The notes beneath the pieces are model-generated. The model worked only from the letters and a program-made list of their open reading frames with translations, had not been told where the DNA came from and searched no databases. Shown here piece by piece: positions 24,087 to 35,800 of a stretch of 64,000 bases of DNA. The first letter of the stretch is position 1. Each line of letters starts with the position of its first letter. This DNA is from Heliocidaris tuberculata (lineage: Eukaryota > Echinodermata > Echinoidea > Camarodonta > Echinometridae). The position numbers were made by a program, and so were the translations under genes. The stretch spans positions 10,750,768-10,814,767 of the forward strand of contig CM046850.1 in assembly GCA_025618425.1 (NCBI GenBank), in the 5' to 3' direction.

Positions 24087-27000
24087 TTTGCCCCCCCAGT
24101 TGCCCCCCCCCAATAATTTTCGGAGTGAAAAAAAATAAAAGGGTGGAAAATGAAAAAGAAAAGAAAAGGAAAGAAAAAAGTGAAGAAGGAATGGAGAAAA
24201 GAAGGAAAAAGAAAGAAAACGGAAACTTGGAAAGCAGTGGCGGCATCAAGGTGGGGGGGGGGGGGCATGGGGCAAATTTGTTCGCTCAGCTCGTGTAAAT
24301 ATCCTCATATTTGGGTAGTTTTATAGCCGAATAATTTCTGTACATTTCCACTATAATAGTTTCAAAATTTTTGCTCGCTCGCTTCGCTCGCTCGCAATAC
24401 AGGCCTATAACTCCCACCACATAATCAGGCCGCGAGATGATCAAATGTCCTCATATTGGGGTAGTTTTATAGCCAAATAATCATTTCTGTACATTTTCAC
24501 CACAAAAAGTTTTAAAATTTTTACCCGTTCGCAATGTATATCTACCACCTTATTATCGGGCAGCAAGATGCTCAAATGTCCTCATATCTGGGTAGTTTCA
24601 TAGCCGAATATAATTTCTGTACATTTTCACGACAAAAAGTGTTCGCAATAAATAACTACCACCTCATAATCGGGCAGCAAGATGCTCAAATGTCCTCATG
24701 CATATTGTGGTAGTTTTATGACCGAATATGTAATTTCTGTACATTTTTACTACGAAAAATGTCAAAATTTTTGCTCGCTCGCTTCGCTCGCTCGCAGTAT
24801 ATAACTAACACCTCTTTAAAATCGGGCAGTTCAGCTAGATGCTCAAAATGTCCTCATATTTGGGTAGGTTTATAGCCGAATATTCTGTACATTTTCACTA
24901 CAAAATGTGTCTTTGTCCGCCCTTGCCCCCCAACATTTTCTTTTGCCCCCCATTTGCCCCCCCCCCCCCCACTTTAAAAATCCTGGTGCCGCCACTGCTT
25001 CCACTGAAAAAGTTCTAATGGAGGTCAGGGGTGATCAGATTCAGAATGCTGAATAAATTACCTACATGCTGATGTATAATACTATGTGACTGGTAAAAAA
25101 ATCCAGTGATCATTTTTTTCTCAAAGTTTGACATCAAGCAGGCAAAAAATGGCAAAATCTGGTCAATAACGGCATGGTAAGTCACGTGACCAGCATTTGA
25201 TAGTTTTTTGTGCGTAAGCCCTTGTCATTCGTGACACATACAACAGGGTCTGAAGTCATAGAATTTATGCTGTAACTCATAAGTCATGTACTGTAGCTCC
25301 GCTTGCCAATGTTTTATGATATAACCAGAGGTTGACAAAGCTAGGATATCCTGTACAGCATGGGGGATTTTGTTGACATTTTACAATAGGGTCTGTTTAC
25401 ACAGACTTGTCCAGTATCGTCTGCTAGGTGAACTAAATGAACGAATACCACGTTTACTAACATTATGACAAATTGGCAACTTGACTATGAGTATGTGACA
25501 TCATGGGTATACTAATAACCATGAATATTTTGTTTTATATTTATACTACAACATTTCATTTTTATTTTATTTTATTTTATTTATTTATTTATTTATATAT
25601 TTATTTATTTATTTTATTTATTTATTTATTTATTTTTTATTTATTTATTTTTTTAATTTTTTTTTTTTTTTGGGGGGGGGGTTCCAATTATGATTTCTTC
25701 AGAACTTGAACCAAGTTATCTTTATTGTTATAATTATGGGCCTAATTTTGTTTGTATCCACCTTCACAAAATACATATTTCATGAACTAAAAATATTGAG
25801 TTTCACAATATTTTATACTTTTAATTACTCATTTCTTATGAATATTATATTAGAAATTCATATTTTTCAAGACGTTTTACAGAAAACTATTACGTCTGTA
25901 TAATGAAAAACGCTAAAACATATTTACTATAAATATATTTTGTTTTTAAGTATTAATATAAACAAAATAAATGGTTAGTTGTGTGCCCATGACTTCACAT
26001 ATTCATAATCCAGTTGCCAATTTGTCTAATGATTAATTATCATTGTTTTCCCCAGTTTTTCATGTAATTGAAATTTCCTAAATTTCTATTAGTTGTCCAA
26101 TTTTCCTCAAACTTTTTTTAGTTCTGTTTGTCTAATTTGTGTTTCTATCAAAATCAAATTATTTTTTGCCTGGACTTCCCCTTTAGCAAAATGTGACCAG
26201 CCCTCACAAATACCGAGCAGTCTGACGACGTTGAAATATTCAGTACATTTTCTGCAATCTCAGACACCTATCATGCCTATACAGTGCGTATAAAAAAGTA
26301 TACCCAACTTTGAAAACTTCTAATTAAAAAGCTATAACAAATGTGATCTTGATATTTCATATTTTCATATTTTATTTTTTCATGGTGAAAATAACTCGTT
26401 TTCCGTCTGATGATACCTCATTCATGACTTTTCAACCACGGATGACTGGTCGTCAAAATCTCCTTATACCCTGCAAGTTTGGGCGGATTCAACGAATCTG
26501 CGTCAAACCATATGAATGTGTTACTTTGGTCTAAAAACCTTTTAAATTGAATTCTCTTTCGTGTCAATGCTTCATTGTTTAAAGTGATTTCATAAGACCT
26601 TGACGAATCCATATGATAATCTCAATTTATGTTAAGAGCCTTCTAATTTCTTGTCTCATGATAACTAAAAACTCGCTGCATTGCATTTGCACCATTTCAC
26701 CCGCATAAGGTACATAAGGTGTTTTTCTCGAATAGCACATGAACGCAAAGTTTTAAATTTTGAGCTCATAGAGGTTCTAACTTTTTAATAAGAAGCTACC
26801 AAAGTTGGTATGCTTTTTTATACGCATTGTAAAAAAAACGTACTGCCAAAATGAAAACGAAATGTTGACATGCATGGCGAGATTTCCTTTCTTTTTTCTT
26901 TTTTTCTGCTTCTTTTCTCTTCAGCAAGTTATGCAGATAGTCATATTCACTGTTTATTGTTGTATCTCTCTGTATGTGCACAAAGTCATGCAGTGCCATA

Positions 27001-27157
27001 AAGTCTCACTGGACGGACCTTGCGCTTTGCCTTTGTTACAAGAATTGAGCTGTACCCAGTGGCGGATCCAGGATTTTGTGAGGGAAGGGGCCAGTGGAGT
27101 AACTAGACCTTGGTGATCCATATTTTCGTCATCTCGCCAGCCCTTCCAAAGTCGCTC

Positions 27158-27192
<35 letters not shown>

Positions 27193-30100
27193 GGGGGGTG
27201 TAGGTGAGAAAAAAATTTCGCCAGCCCTCAAAGTTTTTTTTTAAATCCAGCCCTCCAAAAGTCGCTCAGTGGGGGGGGGGGGATGAACAAAAAAATTTCG
27301 CCAGCCCTCAAAAAAAAAAAAAAAAACTTAAAAAATAAAAAAATAAAACAAAATGGCCGGTTTTTTATTTCCCCAGGGGAAGGGGCCCCCGGCCCCCCGG
27401 ATCCTCCACCGGCTGTACCATTATCATGATTATCAGTATACTGAAAAGAAACTGCAAATTCACGTCGACACTTTTGTATGCTACCGAGATTGATGTCAGT
27501 TACTAAATTTACTACGCGAATGTCATACTCATGTACACGTGCTACATTTTCATGAATATTGCCCTAAAATCCAAGTTCATTTCTTATACAATGAGATTGC
27601 ATTTCTACAATGTGCCCCCCTCTACTCCAGGAGCACCGCCTCTGCTTTAATAATTATGAATACCAGGCTTAAATAAGAGTGAAATATGAAGGAAGCCATA
27701 GTAAAAGCTCCAAAGTGTAATAATTATAGAGTTATTAAAAATTATGACAAAGAGCAATGGCTGTGTACAGCAAATGACATAAGTGTTTAGAAATAAATCA
27801 GTGCTAAATCCATGCATAAAAATACAATGTCAGTGTAAAATCAAATCAAATCAAATCAGATATATAAGAAATGTGTATAAGAAATGAGCTTGGATATTAG
27901 GGCAATATTCACGAAAGTACCACATGTACATGAGTATGACATTCGCATCATGTAGTACACTTAGCATCTGACATCAATCTCGGTAGCATACAAAAGTGTC
28001 GACGTGAATTTGCAGTTTCTTTTCAGTATACTGATAATGGTACAACTCAATTCTTATAATACATGTAAATTAAAGCCCAAGGTCCGTCAAGTGAGACTTT
28101 ATGACACTACATGTGTGCATATTCAAAAAATAAAAAAATAAAACAATAAACCAGGGGCGTCGATCCGTTTTTCGGATGGGGGGGGGGGGGGGGAGCAGGA
28201 CAGCCTAACGTAACGATGTTCATTTCGCACTCAATTCAGTCATCATCAGGGGAGGCGGAACGTCTTTCAAAGTGGGGGGAGGGCACCAACAAAAAGGGGC
28301 ACCTACAAAGGGTGGGGAAAATACCACTTTGAGACATTATTATACCAGTACATTCTAATTAATTCACAACATGCATAATAGCTACTTTGCAGTTGGGTGT
28401 AATGGTCTGATTTTTCATTTGCGAGCAAGCGAAACGAGCGAGCCAAAAAAAATCTAAGATTTATTTCTAACGCTGAAGGCAACGGGTGATGAATTATATA
28501 CAGCGATTTTCTTAATATAATAAGATGATAGTAAATGCGAGCGAGTGTAGCGAGTAAACTTTGGAAAAATTTTAGAAAAAATTCTCATTCTTGCTCATTC
28601 TTGTATAATTTAGGGCATTGTGCCCCTCCTACCCCCTGCTCCACTACCTCACTATTGTGCTGATATCAGTAGGGGAATGTATTATTATGAAGCCTCTCTG
28701 ATTATTTCGAGCTATAGGTATATTTATATGGCTCTTTTGTGGACTTTATACCTACCTGTATATATATTTTATATATACATATATATATATAAATATATAT
28801 ATATTTATATATATATATCACTTTTTTTAACGCCTCTTAAAACCAGCTTCTCTACGGTTACACATGAAGCGATTAAAATTAGAGAATTTCTTGAATTCTG
28901 ATCGTGTAATACCTTTTGTATTTCATTGTTTGGAAGGTTTCATTTCCAAGTTCGCATCAGTTTTTCCTTATTTTACTTAACACCTCCTGCTTTATTTATT
29001 TATTTATTTATTTTTTTTTTTGGGGGGGGAGGAAGTGGCAAAACGATATGTTTGCCCCCCCCATATTTTCTGGGGGCAACTGCCCCTGCCCCCCCCCAGG
29101 ATCGACGCCCCTGCAATAAACAGTCAATATGACCACATGTATCTGCTAATTGTTGTTGTATCTCTTTGTACGTGCACATAAAGTCTCACTCGACGGACCT
29201 TAAGGGCTTTGTTCTAAAAATTGAGCTGTACTATTATCAGTATACTGAAAAGAAACTGCAAGTGCACGTCAACACTTTTGTATGCTACCGAGATTTATGT
29301 CAGTTGCTAAATGTACTACATGTCTGATGCGAATGTCATACTCATGTAGGGCCTACATGTGCTACACTTTCATAAATATTACCCTAATATCCAAGCTTAT
29401 TTCTTTTATACACCGATATTGTATTTTTATGCATGAATTCACACTAATTTCTTTCCAAACATATTTTATGTCATTTGCTGTACACACGCATTACTCTTTC
29501 TCATACGTTTTAATAACTCTATAATTACATTATTACACTTCGGAGCTTTTACTATAGTTTCCTTCATATTTCACTCTTAAAAACTTAAACCTAGTATTCA
29601 TTATTATTATTTTTAATGAAGCAGAGGTGGCGCTCTGAGGGGGGGGGGGTGCACAGTGCCCCACTTTTTTTCAAATACCCCAAAAATACCCTTTTTATTT
29701 CTGAAAAAAATGCCCCTTTTCTCTCTAATAAGTGCCGTTTTTACTAGTAAAAGTGTCACTTTAAAAAAAAATTCTGATAAATGCCCTTTCCCCTTCTGAT
29801 AAGTGTCCTTTATTCTTATTCTGATAAGTGCCCCTTTTCAAATATGATAATTGTCTCCTTATCTCTCTAATAAGTACCATTTTCTCCTTCTATACTAAGT
29901 GCAAATTTACTTCGGATGGGTGCGCCTTTTTCCCTTTTAATAAATGACCTTTCCCCTTCTAATAGATGCCCCTTTGTCAAATCTAATAATTGTCCCCTTT
30001 TCTCTCTAATATGTGCCCTGTTTTCCTTTGATAAGTGCATTTTTTACTTCTGATAGGTGCCCCTTTTTCCTTCTAATAAGTGCCCATTTCCCCTTCTGAT

Positions 30101-32827
30101 AAATGCCCCTTTTCAAATCTTACAAGTGCAATAGTGCAAATGCAATAAAGCAGTACATAACTTTTCGGAATTATGAACCTTCGGAAATACGAACCCTTTT
30201 TCATTTTAGGAATGAACCCTATTTTATTTTGGGAATTACACACCGTCGGAGTAACGAACCTTCGAAAGTATGAACCTTCGGGGAGAAAATGTAACCAATA
30301 TTCCTACTGCTGGCAAGCAAAAAGAGGTTAATTTGATAAAATATGTCGTTTTTCCAAAGATTTCGTATAGTCATCCAAAAATGAAGAAAATAGGGTTCAG
30401 TCCCGTAAATGAAATAGAACCCTATACCACTTTCAGAATAACGAACCTTCATAATAATGAACCGTCTTTCATTTCGGAATTATTAAACCTCCTTGTATAG
30501 GAAATGTGTAATTATACACATTTTTAATCATGAACCTTTGCACCCTTGATCCAAACCCCTATTCCGATTGCCTTGATTCCTGCCTACATAAGTTACCTTT
30601 TCTGTAAGTTATGTTGGAAAATGTGAAATATCAACGGAAATGGAATTTGAAACTGAAACTGAATTTTGAAAATGAAATTGAAACTCGGAACTGAAACTAT
30701 CGGCACTTTACAAGAAAACAAGTAATGGGCCAGGGACGGCGGAGCGTCTTTTAAAGTGGGGGGGGGGGGGGGGGCACCAGGGAAAAAGGGGCTCCTACAA
30801 GGGATGAACATAAAGTGAAAAAGTGAAAAGGGACCATTTTGTGACATTAACCTACTAGTCTAATTAATACGTTATCAAGCATTATCTTCCCCATTTTATT
30901 GTGGTTCAGGACTTTGCTTTAGCTTCCCAATTAGCAATTAAATGTAATGTTCTTATAAGTCATGTGCGTGGGAGCGAGTAAAGATTTTCATACTTTTTTC
31001 GAGACCTGAATGGCCAATGATAGGTCGGTTTTGGAGTCAGTTTGGCAGTGTAACTGGGCATATTTTTAAATTTTTTTTTAAACCTTTAATTGGATTAGGC
31101 CTATCCTCACACAACCACCGGTAAGTTTTCCATTTTTGAATGTATATAAAAACAATGACTGGGTTCACTTCCCATTTAGGATAATTATTTTCTATATTCT
31201 TATAGTAAATAGAGTATGTATAATGCGCGCTGTGATCAGTGATTGGTTAGATTCGCATCACGTGACGTGCAAAAAATTTGTTATAGTGTAAGCTCGTGCA
31301 CTATAACTTAGATTAATAAGTCAGGATAGTGAAGGTGATGGGACAAACTATCACTTCCGAAGCGATCCGGGTGTAGCTATCTTTCCGAAGCGAAGAGCTG
31401 AGGAAAGATAGGTTATACATTCAGATCGTCGAGGAAGCGATAGTACGTCTCATCGCCTGAAATCAAAAGGTGATTATTTGCTTTATATTCTACATCTGAA
31501 ACATTTAACTGGTACGAGAAAGACAATTATTAACCATATCAGACATCTGAACAATGCAATTTTTACATTTTATTGCCCGGCTCTGACAAGCCAACAAAAT
31601 TGCGGGCCGATAAATTGCTTATTGCCCGGTTTCGAAAGTCAGTGGGATTTTGCGTGTTAAGTAGCGGGCAATAAACTGTATTTTTTACAATATTTTCGAG
31701 TTCGCTCTAGATGTCTGATTCTGTGAATAATAATGATATGGACTGGCTACTTTCGTGGGATACAACATTAATTGCCCTCACTAGAATCGTATTGCCCTCG
31801 TCTTCGACTCGGGCAATACGATTCTAGTTCAGGCAATCAATGTTGTATCCCCTCAAGGCCAGTCCATTATATTATTATTGTCTACTTCTCGAAAAAGACA
31901 TTTAGGCCCGAATTCACAAAAGAAGTTAAAACCACCATAAACCGTACCCCTACCTGGCCGGGTGCGCACAATTGTTTTATCGTTTTAAGCTCGCGATAGG
32001 AATTGCGCGCTTATTTTATAGTACGCCTATGGAGCTATTGGTAAAGGTCACGCACTTTTAATTTTGTCTATTTGTAGAGGTCACGCACTTTTCAATTTGA
32101 CTATTCGTAAAGGTCACGCACTTTCATTTCGCGCGTGCCCCAAATATTGATAACGCATTGTGACTCTGTTATGGACTGAAGAGATCAGCGAAACAAATAA
32201 GTACTATTCCGTCAAGGTCACGAACTTTTCTTCTCGGGTCGATTGATTGGGAAAACTATACGTTTTATCACGCGTTTACCTTTTGACCAATCTAACAGCA
32301 ATATTCTTAGTATGTGGAATATAATGCATGATAAACCATGCACTATTTATATAATATTTTTGCTTTTTGATGAATGTAGTGGCATTGGCATGTTTCTCAG
32401 AAGTATGTGGTGCAGATAATAACACAACCACTGGAGCTCCAATAACCACTGAGGTTTTAACAACATCCACCCCCAACATGACTACCGCGGCCAGCAACAT
32501 GACTACCGCGGTTAGCAACATGACTACCGCGGCCAGCAACATGACTACCGCGGCCAGCAACATGACTACCGCGGTCAGCAACATGACTACCACGACAGGC
32601 CATATGACTACTAAAAGTGAAAGAACCACCCCGACAGGTAAGAATATCTAGGAATGTCAAACAGTTCATGGGAGGGGGGGGGGGGGGGTGTCATGGGTGG
32701 GGAAGGCGCGCCGGTCTTAGCTAGATACATGGATGAGAAGTGCGGAAATATATCGAGTGGGGGTAGCGTGTGAGGAGGGGTTGTATCACCTTCTTCCCTT
32801 CTCTCTATCTCTCTATTTCTCTCTTCT

Positions 32828-32866
<39 letters not shown>

Positions 32867-35800
32867 CTTTTCTTCGCTATTTGATTGGGAGAACATGGCC
32901 CCCATGTCAGTAACCAAGCTACTGATACTGTATACTAATCTGGAATTCTTTTGACCTTTTTAATTCTGCATGTACATCCCAAATATTTGTATGTTTTTTT
33001 GTTTGTTTTTTAAAGTCATTGTTACTTTGCTTCGAACTGTTCATTCTAACTTTTGTGCCAGGAACATCAGCAAGTTCCAGCCCCGCCCCAGAAGCCCGGT
33101 GGAAAGTGAACGACAAGGATGGAAAACTGTGTATGCTGATGGACTTTGAAGGAACCGTGACATCCGTAGGTTCATCGATAGTGATTATAAATCCCAGTCC
33201 ACGTTGCCATTTTAAGGACTCATTATTCTCATTATTCATGAATAGCACAATGTACTGAATCATGAATGGACGGATTTTTTTTTTTTTTTTTTAGAGCTTT
33301 TGCTCTTCCTGTATCAAAGACAATGCAAAAATATCTCTAAAGGTAACACTAAACTGGAAATGGCTATTTCTTTGGCAGATCCAGGTGTACAGGGGACATG
33401 GCCAAATCATATGTGCCTTTAATACACAAGCAAAGTAAAAATGTATTAATGTGCCCCAGGCGAATTCATTTATTTTTTCTTTCTTCTTTCTTTTCGTCTC
33501 CCCTTTTTTGTTTGTCAGGATTTTGTCCACCTTTGCCACCCCCCCCCGCCCCATGTATTTCTTTTTCTTTTTGTTTTAATTTTGATAACAAAATTATACA
33601 TAGGAACGTAGAAAAAAAGGTTAGAATCGATATGAGAAGTCATGCATGCATTGCACTTACTTTACAATGGTAATATACAGCTATTTAGTGATCTAGACAG
33701 TAAAAAGCAAAATAGGAGGAGGAATTTATCAAGAAGCATAGCTTGTATTTTATTTATTGTCTTTTTGGACATTTTTTTTTTACTTTCAGCACTCTGGGAC
33801 AGATGTGACGAAATGGATACCCTCTGATGCCAACACAGCCAAATCCAACTGTAACTCATCTTATTCAGCCTTTGTCTTGGAGTTCGGCAGCATGTTATCT
33901 TCTACGGAAGTCGTTCTGAATTTCACTAGTAAAGGGGACCACTACCAACTTCATACTCTCAGTGTGGGCATGTTTGAGCTCGGAGGTAAGTGCTAACTAT
34001 GGTACAAAGTGCAGAATTATCACACTTTACAAAAAAAAAGAATAATAATAATAAATTAAAAAAAATAAAAAATAAATAAAAAGAGAGAGTGTGAGTGTGT
34101 GTGTGTGTGTGTGTGGAGGCGGGGGGGGGGGGTCTGCTCAAAACCATGGTAACCATGTGCATGACCAACTTCAGGTAATTATTTTTCTTAAATACCCAAC
34201 ACGGTAATTTTTTGCCAATTTTGAAGTAATTTATTTTAACCCGAATTGGAAAGTAGATAACATGTACAAAAATTTTACATAAAATTGTCAAAATGTATAG
34301 CCATACACATACAGTATTACAATTATGTACAGAATTAACACAATTGTATTGGCTATATTTTAACCTTTCTTTGTTTTCAGTGCATGCTTAAAGGAGGGAG
34401 GCTGGGAGGGGCGAAAACATCCCCGCGAAAACATCCCGGCAGCCCTCCCCGTCTCAGTTGGAATGGAAAGGGAGGGGGGGGGGGGGGTTATTTTCACGAC
34501 AAGATTTTTCTTTCGTTGGAAACTGATTTCGGGAATGCGGCCGGCCCTCACAGGCAATAGACCAACAGGCTACCCCCCCCCCCCTTCTTTTTCGCTTTGA
34601 GGGTCGGTCATTCCCTCTATTGACCTGTCAGTGACATGAATGAAATAATATGAAAAAGGCGATATGTGCGATATTTTGAGGTTTGCATCGGTTGTTAAGT
34701 CTTGGTATTTTTGTCTCCGAGATAGCTGACAGCTAGTAGCCCGACAACCCAGTAGCCCGACGGCCCATTAGACAGAGTCGACATTATCGGTCTGGTGAAC
34801 CGTAAGAAAGGTTTTCAGAAGGCCCACGAAACTATCAAAAGTCTCGTGGGAGTTCGTCTGTCAGTCTCGTGGACTGTAGCCTTGGCCTGAGTCCAGTTGA
34901 TCGAAGGCCTTCGGGACCATAGGTTGAAAATCAAATTAAGAACCTAAGAACCTTTGGGCTTGTTGAACTTCGGTCTCATGGACCTTCTCAATAGTTGTCC
35001 AACAGCGCACTAATAAAAAAAAACGCACAAAAAACAACCCCTCCCATCAAAAAAAAAACAACAAAAAACAACAAAAAACCCACCACTAAAAACTTTAGTC
35101 AAAGGGGTCCATTTCTGACATTTCAGATTTTAGCCCCGTTATGCATGTAGATATTTCAAGAACGATTTGAGCTATGAACTTCAAACTTGGTATTAGTATG
35201 CATCACCATATAGAGACGAACTGATTAGATTTTTGTTTAGTAGGTCAAAGGTCATTATTTTGCATCATCCCTCATTAGACTTGAGACGAGATCATTTTGA
35301 TCCTTTGGTCATCTTAGAGTGACACGATATGGTAGAGACAGCAATGGAGGGTTATGATGGGGATATCCACAGATATTATCTAATTAGTCAAAGGTCATAG
35401 AGGTCAATATGTGCATGAAATGAGAGATTTTTTATTGTTGTTATCACCTTATCTCAACTATTTTGTATTCATGACTGTGATCAGTCTTTTGGGTTGTTAG
35501 GTCAAAGGGCAAAGAGGTCCATTAACATGTAATTACAGGTTTTTTATTCTGGTTATCACAATATTTCAAGAACAGTTTGGGTCATGAACTTAATTTAGGC
35601 AGAGGCATATAGGAGGCGCAGTCGCGTTCATCTTGTTTTGTGTCTAACTCTCTATTTCCCCTCCAGGGTTCGTTTCCTCATCAATAAGTACAGATTTCTT
35701 TGATGTGGCTATGGGTGACTACTACAACTGCAGTTACTTCAACTATAGTCTCGGCGATTTCACAGTCAACTTGACGAATCCGAAATTCCAGCCTTTCGTA

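Larger units (their letters stand above)
22298..26185. mobile_element. TTAA-type element split by nested insertions
   Basis: The left end 'TTAA gggaaagtccaggcaa' (22298) and right end 'tttgcctggacttcccctttag' (to 26185) are reverse complements. Further in, 'catgaaaaactg' with 'ggggaaaacaatga' on the left (about 23661-23690) pairs with 26043-26070 on the right. About 3.5 kb between the arms is later insertion, including the elements at 22409 and 24036. The original element was probably only a few hundred bases. Confidence 0.6.
26985..29575. repeat. Inverted and direct copies of one unit around 27.0-29.6 kb
   Basis: Copy 1 (26985-27610, +), copy 2 (27670-28125, -) and copy 3 (29140-29575, +) share 'tcagtatactgaaaagaaac', 'cacttttgtatgctaccgag' and 'catactcatgta'. 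Copies 2 and 3 form an inverted pair that also includes 'ctccaaagtgtaataatt' and its reverse. Copy 1 is split by the element at 27057, and the space between copies 2 and 3 holds the element at 28152. No gene. Confidence 0.75.

Noticed and set aside
23950..24298. Several frames of 77-107 codons on both strands
   Set aside because: They come from the G-run and purine-rich interior of the hAT-like element at 24036.
32276..32629. A 117-codon - strand frame with LLAAVVM repeats
   Set aside because: It is the antisense of the mucin repeat in LAMP exon 2; the + strand has splice sites, a signal peptide and family motifs.
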